Below the pieces are notes generated by a model. The model was not told the DNA's origin, ran no database searches, and saw only the letters and a list, made by a program, of their open reading frames with translations. 64,000 nt of DNA from Flagellimonas pacifica (GTDB taxonomy: Bacteria; Bacteroidota; Bacteroidia; Flavobacteriales; Flavobacteriaceae), in the NCBI RefSeq assembly GCF_900215465.1, contig NZ_OBEH01000002.1, forward strand, positions 840,427 to 904,426, written 5' to 3'. Positions 27,671-37,261 of this stretch are shown here, piece after piece. The position numbers and the translations under genes were made by a program. The first letter of the stretch is position 1. Each line of letters starts with the position of its first letter.

Positions 27671-28864
27671 ATGGAAACCAAGACCAACAGATTATTCTTT
27701 ATTGATGCCATGCGTGCCTGGGCCATTTTAATGATGCTCCAAGGACATTTTATAGATGGCTTGTTAGATCCTATTTTTAGGGATAGGGAGAATATCGTCT
27801 TCAACATTTGGCTTTATTTCAGGGGTATTACCGCTCCTGTATTTTTTACCGTTTCAGGTTTTATTTTTACCTATTTATTGATTCGCGTTCCGCAAAAAGG
27901 TTTTGATAATCCTAGAGTAAAAAAGGGTATTAAGCGAGGCCTGCAATTATTATTGATAGGGTATCTATTACGAATGAACCTTTTTGGATTTCTAAGCGGG
28001 AATATCTACGATTCTTTTTATTTGGTTGATGTATTGCACTGCATTGGGCTCTCCATTTTGGCCTTGATCGGGGTTTATCTTTTGACCATTCAAAAAAAGA
28101 AATATCTTTTTCCATTGCTGCTTTTGAGCATTACAATACTGCTGTTCTTGTTTGAACCTTTATACAAACAATGGTCTTTTTCATTTTTACCAGATGCAAT
28201 TGCCAATTACTTTACTAAAGCAAATGGGTCCGTTTTCACTATAATTCCATGGTTGGGCTATGCAACATTGGGAGGTTTCTTCTCCATACTTTTTACCCAG
28301 TTTAAGAATTACAGGTATTTGTATCCCGTTGCCATTACTTTGGCTTCTTTTGTTGGGTTTACCTTGATCTTATATTCTTCGGATGGGTTTGTATACCTTC
28401 ACAAATTAACCGGAATAGAGTTGTTCAAACTGATTGAAATGAACAACTATCTATTTATACGTTTAGGTGATGTTTTTGTGGTCTTTGCAGTTTTTATGTT
28501 GCTACGTCAATTCATGATGAACAAAACGGTGCTGAAAATTGGTGCAAGCACACTTTCCATATATGTCATCCACTTCATCATTTTGTATGGAAGTTTTACC
28601 GGTTTGGGACTTTACCGCTTTTTCAACCATTCGTTGAATCCAATGATAGTGATTTCAGGAGCAATATTATTCATGGTTGCCTGTACGTATCTAGCACTAA
28701 AATACCATCAACATGAAACCGAGGTGAAAGCTAATATTTCACTGGGCATGAACTACACTAAAAACAAAGGAATGGAATTGTATTCGGCAGGTAAACAGAT
28801 ATTCAAAGAAATCCTGGTAAAAGTAAGGCTCTTTTTGGACAGAGTTTTTAAACCTGCCAAATAG
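27671..28864 (+). CDS. DUF1624/acyltransferase-like multi-pass membrane protein
   Basis: 397 aa with about ten membrane segments. The start RLFFIDAMRAWAILMMLQGHF is typical of acyltransferase-3 and DUF1624 (heparan-glucosaminide N-acetyltransferase-like) proteins, where the buried His of the first helix takes part in acyl transfer. The ATG at 27671 is used. Residues after about 350 form a charged cytoplasmic or periplasmic tail (YTKNKGMELYSAGKQIFKEILVK). The modified substrate (envelope glycan or lipid) is unknown. Divergent from the FMN reductase gene and convergent with lpdA. Confidence 0.8.
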   Translation: METKTNRLFFIDAMRAWAILMMLQGHFIDGLLDPIFRDRENIVFNIWLYFRGITAPVFFTVSGFIFTYLLIRVPQKGFDNPRVKKGIKRGLQLLLIGYLLRMNLFGFLSGNIYDSFYLVDVLHCIGLSILALIGVYLLTIQKKKYLFPLLLLSITILLFLFEPLYKQWSFSFLPDAIANYFTKANGSVFTIIPWLGYATLGGFFSILFTQFKNYRYLYPVAITLASFVGFTLILYSSDGFVYLHKLTGIELFKLIEMNNYLFIRLGDVFVVFAVFMLLRQFMMNKTVLKIGASTLSIYVIHFIILYGSFTGLGLYRFFNHSLNPMIVISGAILFMVACTYLALKYHQHETEVKANISLGMNYTKNKGMELYSAGKQIFKEILVKVRLFLDRVFKPAK

Positions 28865-28893
28865 AGCCCTACCCTTTTTTGTAAACTTACTTC

Positions 28894-30297
28894 TTAAATA
28901 TGCACTGCCCTATCATCTGTAGCAGCCAATGCAGCTTCTTTAACAGCTTCGGCGTAGGTTGGATGGGCATGGCTCATACGGGCAATATCCTCTGCTGAGG
29001 CCCTAAACTCCATTGCGGTAACCCCTTCTGTGATTAAATCTGCACAACGCGCACCAATCATATGAACGCCCAAAACCTCATCCGTGGCCTTATCAGCCAA
29101 TATTTTTACAAATCCATCTATATCCATGCTTGCACGGGCCCTACCCAAAGCACGCATTGGAAACTGACCAACTTTGTATTCAACACCAGCCTCTTTAAGC
29201 TCTTCTTCTGTTTTACCTACAGCGGCAACTTCTGGCCAAGTATAAACGACTCCAGGAATCAAATTATAATTGATGTGTGGTTTTTGTCCAGCCAACAACT
29301 CAGCAACCATGGTTCCTTCTTCTTCGGCTTTATGCGCCAACATGGCACCACGTACTACATCGCCAATAGCGTAAATGTTGGAAACGTTGGTCTGTAAATG
29401 GTCATTGACCTCTACCCTACCTCTATCGTCCAATTTTACTCCAGCTGCTTCTGCATTTAATCCATCTGTATAAGGTCTACGTCCAACGGAAACCAAGCAA
29501 TAATCTCCGGTAAAAGTGACTTCCTTGCCTTTTTTATCATCGGCTTTTACAACAACCTCATCACCAACACGTTCAACCGACTTTACTTTGTGGGACAGAT
29601 TGAACTTCATTTTCTGCTTTTTCAAAGATCTCGTCAATTCTTTTGAAAGTCCGCCATCCATACCTGGAATGATCCTGTCCATATATTCTATAACGGTGAC
29701 CTCAGCACCTAAACGTTTGTATACCTGACCCAATTCCAAACCAATTACACCTCCTCCGATTACAATCATATGCTTTGGAACTTCTTTTAACTCCAATGCC
29801 TCAGTGGAAGTGATGATTCGTTCCTTATCTATTTTAATAAAAGGAAGTGATGATGGTTTTGATCCCGTTGCAATAATGGTGTGCTTTGCTTCTATAGTCT
29901 CCTCCTTTCCATCTTTATCAACATTGATATGCGTAGCATCCTTAAAACTACCCAAGCCTTCGTATACATCAATTTTGTTTTTGTCCATCAAAAACTGGAT
30001 GCCTTTAGTGGTCTGGTCCACAACTCCCTGCTTACGGGATATCATTTGCTTTATATTAACCTTGACCTCACCTGGAATATCAATTCCATGTTCTTCAAAA
30101 TGCTTTACGGCATCTTCATAATGGTGCGAGGAATCCAAAAGTGCTTTTGAAGGTATACAGCCTACATTTAGACAAGTGCCGCCCAAAGTGCTATACTTTT
30201 CAACGATTGCGGTTTTCATTCCCAATTGTGCACAGCGAATTGCCGCTACATAACCTCCAGGTCCTGACCCAATTATGGCCACATCATATTGATTCAT
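28894..30297 (-). CDS. lpdA: Dihydrolipoyl dehydrogenase (E3)
   Basis: FAD enzyme that reoxidises dihydrolipoamide in the pyruvate, 2-oxoglutarate and branched-chain oxo-acid dehydrogenase complexes. The FAD motif GSGPGGYVAAIRCAQLG, redox disulfide GGTCLNVGCIPSK, NAD motif VIGGGVIGLELGQVYKRLGAEV and C-terminal catalytic His-Glu in HAHPTYAEAVKEAAL are all present. 467 aa is normal. No E1/E2 genes adjoin it, so it is probably shared among complexes. Confidence 0.96.
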   Translation of the reverse strand: MNQYDVAIIGSGPGGYVAAIRCAQLGMKTAIVEKYSTLGGTCLNVGCIPSKALLDSSHHYEDAVKHFEEHGIDIPGEVKVNIKQMISRKQGVVDQTTKGIQFLMDKNKIDVYEGLGSFKDATHINVDKDGKEETIEAKHTIIATGSKPSSLPFIKIDKERIITSTEALELKEVPKHMIVIGGGVIGLELGQVYKRLGAEVTVIEYMDRIIPGMDGGLSKELTRSLKKQKMKFNLSHKVKSVERVGDEVVVKADDKKGKEVTFTGDYCLVSVGRRPYTDGLNAEAAGVKLDDRGRVEVNDHLQTNVSNIYAIGDVVRGAMLAHKAEEEGTMVAELLAGQKPHINYNLIPGVVYTWPEVAAVGKTEEELKEAGVEYKVGQFPMRALGRARASMDIDGFVKILADKATDEVLGVHMIGARCADLITEGVTAMEFRASAEDIARMSHAHPTYAEAVKEAALAATDDRAVHI

Positions 30298-30431
30298 ATC
30301 TATTTGTTAACGATATTGTTTAGTTCGAAAATCTTAACAAAAGTAACAATGTTTCTCCTAAAAGACCCTCTTCTTTTTGGATTTGATTCTGCCTCGGAGT
30401 CGATGACCAAAGTTCCGGTTGTACACATGTG

Positions 30432-30461
30432 TTGAAGATGTTCAATTTCTGATTAAATTTG
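30432..30461 (+). promoter_or_regulatory. Bacteroidota-type promoter ending 4 nt before the AraC start codon
   Basis: TTG at 30432-30434, 19-nt spacer, then TAAATTTG (30454-30461), matching the -33 TTG/-7 TAnnTTTG consensus for the housekeeping sigma factor of this phylum. The expected start of transcription falls at or next to the ATG at 30466, which would make a leaderless mRNA. Confidence 0.55.
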
Positions 30462-30465
30462 AAAT

Positions 30466-31515
30466 ATGCGCTTATTGAGACTAAACAAGGAAATTGAAAT
30501 TTTTATAGCGGGAATTGGTGCCGCCCAAAGTCTTTTAATGGCTTTGTACAGTTTTTTTGAGCCTAAAAAGGATTATAGAAACCTTCTACTTTTTGTTTTT
30601 TTCTTTGCTATTACCGTCCGCCTTACCAAATCGATTCTTTGGGTATATTTGGACACCTCGCCACTTTGGATGCTCAACCTGGGATTTATAGCGCATTCCA
30701 TTTCTGGACCTGCCTTGTTTCTATATATGTTACATTTCATATACACAAGAAAATGGTCCGCTTGGAATCTTTTGCATTTTTTGCCCAGTATTATTTTGCT
30801 TTTTTATGTTAGTTCACTTTCCCTTGATGGGTTTTGGCACAAGGGTGGCTACTCCGTGCTTCTGTTTCATCAGGTAAGTTATACTTTGGCTTCTTTATTT
30901 CTTTTGGGCAAATGGCTACTTCCAAAAAATAGAACTGAGCAAAAACAACACGTATCCCTTATTTGGATCGTTTCTTTGGTATTGGGTACAGCAGTATTGC
31001 AGTTCTTGTATTTTTCAAATTACATTCTTGGGATAACGCCTTATTTATTAGGCCCCATAAGCTATTTGCCCTTTGTTTACTTCATGGCGTTTTTGCTGTT
31101 TAAAAACCCATCCCTTCTTAAAAATACCGCTTCAAAGAAGAGTCAAAATATACGATTGACCCAACATGAGCTAAATATTTATGCAAGCAAATTAGAAGAA
31201 ATTATGTATGCCCAAAAGCTCTATTTAGATACTAATTGCGCATTAGATACGATAGCCAAACAAGCAAAATTACCGGCATACATGGTTTCCTATGTTCTTA
31301 ATAATGCTGTAGGTAAAAGTTTTCCAGATTTTCTGAATAGCTATAGAATTGAAGAAGTCAAAATGAAGTTGGTACATCCTGATCATAAGCATACAAAGAT
31401 TGCAAGCATTGCCTACGATTGTGGATTCAACACCTTGTCTTCTTTTAATATTGCGTTCAAAAAAACTACTGGAATTACCCCAACCCAATTTCAAAAAAGG
31501 CATAACGTTGAATAG
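30466..31515 (+). CDS. AraC-family regulator with N-terminal membrane region
   Basis: 349 aa. Residues 1-210 hold about seven hydrophobic segments (for example LLLFVFFFAITVRLTKSIL and LLHFLPSIILLFYVSSLSL). The last ~100 residues are an AraC-type double helix-turn-helix (LDTIAKQAKLPAYMVSYVLNNAVGKSFPDFLNSYRIEEVK, then IASIAYDCGFNTLSSFNIAFKKTTGITPTQFQKR). This membrane-anchored architecture is common in Bacteroidota and suggests sensing at the membrane. The ATG may coincide with the transcription start. The target is unknown; the transporter and reductase genes downstream are candidates. Confidence 0.9.
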   Translation: MRLLRLNKEIEIFIAGIGAAQSLLMALYSFFEPKKDYRNLLLFVFFFAITVRLTKSILWVYLDTSPLWMLNLGFIAHSISGPALFLYMLHFIYTRKWSAWNLLHFLPSIILLFYVSSLSLDGFWHKGGYSVLLFHQVSYTLASLFLLGKWLLPKNRTEQKQHVSLIWIVSLVLGTAVLQFLYFSNYILGITPYLLGPISYLPFVYFMAFLLFKNPSLLKNTASKKSQNIRLTQHELNIYASKLEEIMYAQKLYLDTNCALDTIAKQAKLPAYMVSYVLNNAVGKSFPDFLNSYRIEEVKMKLVHPDHKHTKIASIAYDCGFNTLSSFNIAFKKTTGITPTQFQKRHNVE

Positions 31516-31609
31516 CATTTTATAAATCCATCAGATTAATTTGCCAATCGCAAAGGTTTAAAAAGTCAATGTGGTCATATTAGCTTCTATAAAAGCTGAT
31601 ATAGGCCCG

Positions 31610-32917
31610 ATGAGAAAAAATCTCTTTTCAGAAAAACTCAACCACCTTAAAAGCAGGCAACTAAAAATCGTGGCTTGCTCCGCTATCTATTTTTTCTGTT
31701 TGTTATGTTCTTATTTTATTCTGAGGCCGCTACGTGATGAAATGGGTATAGTGAACGGTGCCATAAATATGCAATGGTTGTTCACAGGAACTTTTTTAGC
31801 TATGTTATGCATCGTCCCAATTTTTGGATTGCTAGTTGCCAAAAACTCCATTAAAAGAGTGCTACTGTTCTCTTATTCATTTTGCATTGGCAACATTTTA
31901 TTGTTCTACTTTCTATTTAAACTTTTTGGGGCTACAAGAAGCATTGCCATTTCATTCTTTATTTGGCTGAGCGTATTCAACCTTTTTGTGGTTTCCCTTT
32001 TCTGGAGTTTTATGGCCGATGTTTTCTCCAGCAAATCCTCTAAACGTTATTTTGGCATTATTGCTTCTGGAGGTAGTTTAGGTGCACTTACTGGCCCCAT
32101 AATTGCCAATAGGTTAAATAGTCTTTTCTCCATAAGTTCACTTTTATTGGCTGCCGCTTTCTTTTTGATCATTGCGCTGTTTTGCATCTTGGTCATTTTT
32201 AAATTATCCAATAAACAAGCACATTTCAATAAAGATTCTGAAAATATAAAATTCAATAGCAAGGTTTTGTTCGAGGGTATTAAAAAAATCATCAAATCTG
32301 CATATCTTCTGGGTATAGTGGGGTTTATTCTTCTTTACACCTCCATTTCCACAGTACTCTATTTTGAACAGGCACATATTTTGGAAAAGACCTTGACCAA
32401 CAGCAATCAACGCATCAGTTATTTTTCAAATATTGATTTTACCGTGAATGCCATTGCAATTATGGGGCAGTTTTTTTTCACCGGTAGAATTATAAAGAAA
32501 CTGGGGTTGTCCATTGTCTTGGCTTCCGTTCCCTTGCTTATGGGATTTGGATTAATTGTTTTGGGTTTACATCAATCTTTGATCACTATTGCAATCTTAT
32601 TGGTGCTTCATCGTGCTGGAAATTTTATGTTACTGCGTCCAGGGAGAGAGATATTGTTCACCGTTTCTTCTATTGATGAAAAATACAAGGCGAAGAATTT
32701 TATAGATACAGCTGTTTATCGCGGCGGTGATGCTTTAGTGGGTTGGATTTTTGCAGGTTTGTTTACACTGGGGCTGAGTTTAGGAACCATTGCATTTTTA
32801 GCAGCACCCGCTGCATTACTTTGGAGCTATGCGGGCCGAAAACTAGGAAAGCAACAGCAACAAAAAGAGAATATCTTAACTTTAAATGAATCTATATATG
32901 AACACAATGCACAGTAG
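31610..32917 (+). CDS. ATP/ADP-translocase-like (NTT) or MFS-type membrane transporter
   Basis: 435 aa with about twelve membrane helices. The first helix and loop, IYFFCLLCSYFILRPLRDEMG, carries the RPLRDE signature of the nucleotide translocase-like family, followed by SFFIWLSVFNLFVVSLFWSFMADVF and KRYFGIIASGGSLGALTGP, also typical. True NTTs serve parasites and plastids; free-living homologues have unknown cargo. Start ATG at 31610 preferred to an upstream GTG. Its 3' end overlaps the aldo/keto reductase start. Confidence 0.78.
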   Translation: MRKNLFSEKLNHLKSRQLKIVACSAIYFFCLLCSYFILRPLRDEMGIVNGAINMQWLFTGTFLAMLCIVPIFGLLVAKNSIKRVLLFSYSFCIGNILLFYFLFKLFGATRSIAISFFIWLSVFNLFVVSLFWSFMADVFSSKSSKRYFGIIASGGSLGALTGPIIANRLNSLFSISSLLLAAAFFLIIALFCILVIFKLSNKQAHFNKDSENIKFNSKVLFEGIKKIIKSAYLLGIVGFILLYTSISTVLYFEQAHILEKTLTNSNQRISYFSNIDFTVNAIAIMGQFFFTGRIIKKLGLSIVLASVPLLMGFGLIVLGLHQSLITIAILLVLHRAGNFMLLRPGREILFTVSSIDEKYKAKNFIDTAVYRGGDALVGWIFAGLFTLGLSLGTIAFLAAPAALLWSYAGRKLGKQQQQKENILTLNESIYEHNAQ

Positions 32918-33827
32918 AAGAGAACTTTTAAAGCTATCCTTATTGGGTGGGATTGGGCTTTCCTTTCACCCATACCTAGATATAGTAAAAGAGAACAAAA
33001 AAATCTTATCTCGGGCTATTCCGTCTTCCGGTGAATCCTTACCCATAGTTGGGTTAGGAACTTGGCAAACTTTTGATGCAGGAAACTCCGAGCAACAACG
33101 CAAAATTTTAAGCCAAGTACTTTTAGAAATGCATCGCTTAGGAGGTACGGTAATCGACTCCTCTCCCATGTATGGAAGCTCTGAAAAAGTTGTGGGCGAT
33201 TTAACCAATAGGCTCCAATTTAAGGATGACCTATTTTACGCCACCAAGGTTTGGACATCTGGAAAAGAGGCTGGAATACGACAGATGGAAGCATCTATGT
33301 CCAAAATGCGAAGAAATACAATGGATTTGATCCAAATACACAATCTTGTGGACTGGAAAACCCATGTAAAAACATTACGGGAATGGAAAGACGAGCAAAA
33401 AATAAGGTATTGGGGCATTACACATTATGTGGATTCGTCCCATAGTACTTTGGAAAGAATCATTAAGGTTGAAAGACCGGATTTTGTCCAGTTCAATTAT
33501 TCCATTAGATCAAGGCATGCTGAAAATTCTTTGTTTGCCGCCGCCAAAAAATATAAAACCGCTACTATTATAAACCAACCTTATGAAAGTGGTTCTTTGT
33601 TCAGGTTAGTTAGAGGAAAGCAACTTCCGCAGTGGGCCAAAGAGCAAAGCATAAACAGTTGGGGACAGTATTTTTTAAAGTTTATCCTGTCCAATGAGGA
33701 TGTTACCTGTGTTATTCCCGGGACTTCAAAACCCCACCATATGATAGATAACATGGGTGCAGGTCTTGGCAAAATGCCAGGTACCCATATGAGAAACAAG
33801 ATGTTGACCCATCTTAAATCTCTGTAA
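32886..33827 (+). CDS. Aldo/keto reductase with Tat-like signal
   Basis: Up to 313 aa. It has three candidate ATGs (32886, 32898, 32907); the true start is probably one of the latter two, just before HSRRELLKLSLLGGIGLSF, a twin-arginine SRR-x-LLK signal followed by a hydrophobic stretch. The rest is an AKR TIM barrel: VVGDLTNRL, DLFYATKVW, MDLIQIHNL and a truncated C-terminal region with CVIPGTSKPHHMIDNM. The AKR catalytic tyrosine is probably in DSSPMYGSSEKVV. It overlaps the transporter gene by up to 32 bp and so is co-transcribed. Folding before export fits an oxidoreductase with a bound cofactor. Confidence 0.85.
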   Translation: MNLYMNTMHSRRELLKLSLLGGIGLSFHPYLDIVKENKKILSRAIPSSGESLPIVGLGTWQTFDAGNSEQQRKILSQVLLEMHRLGGTVIDSSPMYGSSEKVVGDLTNRLQFKDDLFYATKVWTSGKEAGIRQMEASMSKMRRNTMDLIQIHNLVDWKTHVKTLREWKDEQKIRYWGITHYVDSSHSTLERIIKVERPDFVQFNYSIRSRHAENSLFAAAKKYKTATIINQPYESGSLFRLVRGKQLPQWAKEQSINSWGQYFLKFILSNEDVTCVIPGTSKPHHMIDNMGAGLGKMPGTHMRNKMLTHLKSL

Positions 33828-34221
33828 GGAATCTTATTGAAAAGACTTCCGCCATCTTAATGGTCCAATTATTAAACAATGTGAGTTCAATATAGGGATT
33901 CAATCATCTACTTGATTTTCATTCAATTAAAAAACCTCAGGTTGAGCTATCATCCTGGGCCTGTAGAAAGGCGAGACCTAGTAAAACAATTAATTTTAAA
34001 AAGAACCTCTCGACTGCGCTCGAGGAGACATTCATTTTTTTATAGACTTTATAACTAAAATAAACCTTGTTCTCGATACTTTTTCCCTTGATTTCGACTG
34101 CCTCTCCTCCGTACACTACTTCGGAAGGCAAGAGCTCAATCTGACAGGAAAAAACACGAACTGACATATCGCTTGCTTTTTTGTTCAAAATGTACAACGG
34201 GTTAAACAACTCTTAAAAACA
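33828..34221. other. Gene-free stretch between the aldo/keto reductase and the lipoprotein terminator
   Basis: No convincing gene. It contains a short dyad, CTCTCGACTGCGCTCGAG at about 34008-34025, of the type scattered between genes in marine flavobacteria. An open frame on the minus strand (33937-34209) runs through this repeat, has no recognisable domain and starts next to a terminator; I do not call it. Confidence 0.6.
34008..34025. repeat. Short dispersed dyad repeat (CTCGACTGCGCTCGAG type)
   Basis: The arms CTCGA and TCGAG face each other around CTGCGC. Only one copy is in the window. Similar 'TCGACTGCGCTC' units occur between genes in related genomes from general knowledge; a genome-wide copy count would settle it. 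Confidence 0.4.
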
Positions 34222-34257
34222 AAAAAGGCTGTCTCATTGGTTTGAGACAGCCTTTTT
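34222..34257 (-). terminator. Rho-independent terminator of the lipoprotein/OM-barrel operon
   Basis: Perfect 15-bp stem AAAAAGGCTGTCTCA / TGAGACAGCCTTTTT with loop TTGGTT, 30 bp past the stop of the lipoprotein gene. A and T runs flank it on both sides, so it may work in both directions. Confidence 0.88.
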
Positions 34258-34286
34258 AAATAATTATAAAAAATACTTAGTTATGA

Positions 34287-36488
34287 TTAGTGAACATTTT
34301 CATGTTTATCTCCAGTACCATAGCTAATGTTTACAATACGTGTTGCTCCTTCTTCTAGAGTTATGTTGAAAATAGAACCACTTACACTAAAGTCAGAAGT
34401 AGCACCTTGTACATTTAGGTTTTGCAAGTATCCAGAACCTTGATTAGTTATATCCAGATTTCCACCCCACGTATATTCGCCACTGGCTAGGAATGTACCA
34501 TCTACAACTTCTACTGCTGCTCCGCTACCCGGGGCACCCTCAATTGCCGGTCTAATGGATGCTCCAAAAACATCATCATAACCTCTACCGTCATTTTCAA
34601 CGAAATCCATAAGATGATCGCTCTCCTCATCTATGGAAGTTATCTGCCCATCTTTATTGATTGAAGACGCGTTAATATACCTTGATGCCGCAATATTTTT
34701 TGGTTCTTTAATTATGACTTTTGGAGTAGCCTCAGCGTAAAAACTTGTTGTTTTTTCTGTTACCAATACATCCTTAAACTGTACATTACCACTGTCATCT
34801 ATACGGAAACCATCCATACTTTCATTCAAAGCTGCTTCTGAACCTCCGCCTACGGTTACTTCCTCATATTGAAATTCAATGCTTTGCGGCAATACAGTGT
34901 ATGGAGTGGTTACATTAGAGTTATCAACAGTATATTCCCAACGGGTACCAAACCCATGTACAGCAAGCTCTGCTCCAGGAATGGTAAATGTAGGGTTGGT
35001 ATACTCTGATCCACCTTCAATAATCTGAATCTCGCTTATTTTTGAATCTGCCGCTGTAACGGTATAGACAGCATCTGCACCAGCATTATCATTTTGAATA
35101 ATTCGCATCTCTACGATATCATAATTAGTTATTGTGATAGGATTAGTGAAGAAGTTACCTATAGCTGTAACCAAAGCTTCATCAAAAGCTGCTTGCGTAA
35201 ATTCCCCATTTTCATCAGTAGTAACTGAAATCATATTATCACCAAAACCATAATCTGTGAACGTTTGTACGCTCCCATCATCTTCATCAAGATAATCTAT
35301 CTCAAAATCAAAATCGTAAAATTCATCAGCATCATAACCAGTACCAGCAGCTGTTAAAGTAGCAGCGGTAATCGAGTTAATGGTAAGTTCCGCCCTTGCA
35401 TAGGCATCTGAACCTGTAGGATCCGTAATGGTCACCTTTGGGGAGGCAACATAACCAGAACCGTAGTCCAAAAATTGTGCAACAAAACTAAGGCCTGCCA
35501 ATTGTGGTGTAGAAGCTGAAAAAGAAATACCAGGTAAACTACGTCCTACTTCGGACAAGGCCAATGAAAAACCTTCACCTGCACCTTTTGGGGCATCAAA
35601 AAGAATTCTTGCACCGGGTACGGTAGGGATTTCATCTGCTTGGTCATTATAACCAAAGCTGGTAAGTATATCCCTGTATTCTGGTTGGGCCAAATCTTTG
35701 TCATCCAAACCGTTTATGGCAACACGTTGGTTTGCCTGAACTTCGGGAACGACCAAATCAAATGCCACACCAGCAGGAACCGCTATGGTATATGCTCCCG
35801 TTGCATTGTCTACCGTAGCAGAACCTATTGATTCTGAAGTAAGAATGTATTGCATATTGTCCACAGATGTTGCCTGTACCAATTCTCCTTTAAGATTGGC
35901 AGCAATGGTAATGTCCTGTGGCACTTCTTTTGTATCGTTTGTCAAATCTGTTTCTATGGTAGCTATACCTTTTACGGTAGCCGTAGAGGTACCTGACCCC
36001 AACACAGTAAGGACAGCACTTTCGGTAACCGGGGTAGGAACAACTTCTCCATTGATCATTTGATAGTGGATTCCCTGACGGATAGGGCCAAAATCCAAAG
36101 AAACCAAAGCATCAACAATGTTTTCTCCTGAAATACTAACGGTATTGCCTCCAATGGCAACGCGATCAAAGAATACGGCCCCAGATGCATCAGTGACCAA
36201 TGCTTGATCATCTGCAACACCACCTTCTGAAGCTGCTACCATGGATACATTTAACCCATCTACTGGTTTACCTTTTGTATCTACTATTTTAATTTGAAAG
36301 CTTACCATTTGCCCGGCTGCGTTGAGCGCCTCAACCGCCTTTGTCTTGGCAAGTTCATCTGCCTCGGTTCCTAAATTAAGAATATCCTCTTCCGTAAGGT
36401 CATCTTTACAGGAGGTTGCCAAAAAGCCTGTACTGACCAAACCAATTGGGACAATTAGTGCTACTAATAATTTTTTGATATTTTTCAT
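34287..36488 (-). CDS. Large surface-directed lipoprotein, unknown function
   Basis: 733 aa. Signal peptide MKNIKKLLVALIVPIGLVS ends in lipobox LATSC; Cys is followed by KDDLTEED, an acidic run of the kind that sends lipoproteins to the cell surface in Bacteroidota. An Ig-like/carboxypeptidase-regulatory-like segment follows at about 60-150 (IKIVDTKGKPVDGLNVSMVAASEGG, DASGAVFFDRV). The remainder is rich in beta strands, with several repeats of SGYVASPKVTITDPTG-like and GGSEYTNPTFTIPG-like motifs, suggesting stacked beta modules. It is co-directional with an outer-membrane barrel gene 29 bp upstream. It could be an adhesin or binding protein; no enzymatic motif is visible. Confidence 0.8.
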   Translation of the reverse strand: MKNIKKLLVALIVPIGLVSTGFLATSCKDDLTEEDILNLGTEADELAKTKAVEALNAAGQMVSFQIKIVDTKGKPVDGLNVSMVAASEGGVADDQALVTDASGAVFFDRVAIGGNTVSISGENIVDALVSLDFGPIRQGIHYQMINGEVVPTPVTESAVLTVLGSGTSTATVKGIATIETDLTNDTKEVPQDITIAANLKGELVQATSVDNMQYILTSESIGSATVDNATGAYTIAVPAGVAFDLVVPEVQANQRVAINGLDDKDLAQPEYRDILTSFGYNDQADEIPTVPGARILFDAPKGAGEGFSLALSEVGRSLPGISFSASTPQLAGLSFVAQFLDYGSGYVASPKVTITDPTGSDAYARAELTINSITAATLTAAGTGYDADEFYDFDFEIDYLDEDDGSVQTFTDYGFGDNMISVTTDENGEFTQAAFDEALVTAIGNFFTNPITITNYDIVEMRIIQNDNAGADAVYTVTAADSKISEIQIIEGGSEYTNPTFTIPGAELAVHGFGTRWEYTVDNSNVTTPYTVLPQSIEFQYEEVTVGGGSEAALNESMDGFRIDDSGNVQFKDVLVTEKTTSFYAEATPKVIIKEPKNIAASRYINASSINKDGQITSIDEESDHLMDFVENDGRGYDDVFGASIRPAIEGAPGSGAAVEVVDGTFLASGEYTWGGNLDITNQGSGYLQNLNVQGATSDFSVSGSIFNITLEEGATRIVNISYGTGDKHENVH

Positions 36489-36517
36489 AGTTGTATAATT
36501 AAAGATTTGTTGCTTGT

Positions 36518-37261
36518 TTAATAAATTCTATAAGAAAAGTTAATATTGAACCCGGACGGGTATAATCTATCAGTCAGTTCAATGACATTTGTTTTTATTT
36601 TGTTTACATCGTTCAATCCCCTCCGGTACTTGAACTCCATGGTAAGCATCTTGCCATTGGGCAAATTGTAGTCCAAGGCAATACCCACATGGGCACTAAA
36701 AATGTGTTTGGCGTAATCGCTGCCAACATTTTCGTCAAGATCAGGAATCAGGCCATTTGCGCCATTGGCAAATTGAAAAATGGCATCTCTTTTTTCAAAA
36801 GCCGCAAAATTATATGCATATCCACCGCCTACAATTAGCTTTGGTACCACTGCTCCCCCATTTAATTCTGGAAGGCCCAGTCTGGCCGAAATTGGTAATT
36901 CAATTGTATGAAGTCTAACATCCCTATTGGTGTACAATATGTCCTCAGCTATTGTTGTTCTGGAAAAATCTCTTCTTCCCCCTCCAATACGGCTATACAG
37001 AAGCTCGCCTTGAACTTCCAAAAAATCTAGGGCGGCATAGCGTACATAGCCTCCAACACTTCCGCCTAAAGTTGTTCCCGGGCGTGAGAATTGATTGAAA
37101 TTTGCGCCAACTTTTGCGCCAATGGCAATTTCCTCTCCAGCACTCCCTGAACTCTGGGCCATGGAATCTGTAAAACTGAAGGCCATACATAAAACAAGTA
37201 AACTCCCACAGAGCTTTGTTTTATACCTGCATTCACCTTTATACGGTTTTTTTCTCTTCAT
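36518..37261 (-). CDS. Outer-membrane beta-barrel protein (PorT-like/OmpA-like family)
   Basis: 247 aa. Signal peptide: LCGSLLVLCMAFSFTDSMAQ, cleaved after SMAQ. Alternating strand pattern of a small barrel follows: IAIGAKVGANFNQF, SVGGYVRYAALDFLEVQGELLYSR, LHTIELPISARLGLP, PKLIVGGGYAYNF, and terminal FNINFSYRIY. It fits the Bacteroidota outer-membrane barrel family that includes PorT. It is the first gene of a two-gene operon with the large lipoprotein, which it may anchor or export. Confidence 0.82.
   Translation of the reverse strand: MKRKKPYKGECRYKTKLCGSLLVLCMAFSFTDSMAQSSGSAGEEIAIGAKVGANFNQFSRPGTTLGGSVGGYVRYAALDFLEVQGELLYSRIGGGRRDFSRTTIAEDILYTNRDVRLHTIELPISARLGLPELNGGAVVPKLIVGGGYAYNFAAFEKRDAIFQFANGANGLIPDLDENVGSDYAKHIFSAHVGIALDYNLPNGKMLTMEFKYRRGLNDVNKIKTNVIELTDRLYPSGFNINFSYRIY

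Noticed and set aside
33937..34209. 90-codon open frame on the minus strand
   Set aside because: It crosses a dispersed dyad repeat, has no domain or conserved look, and starts beside a terminator.
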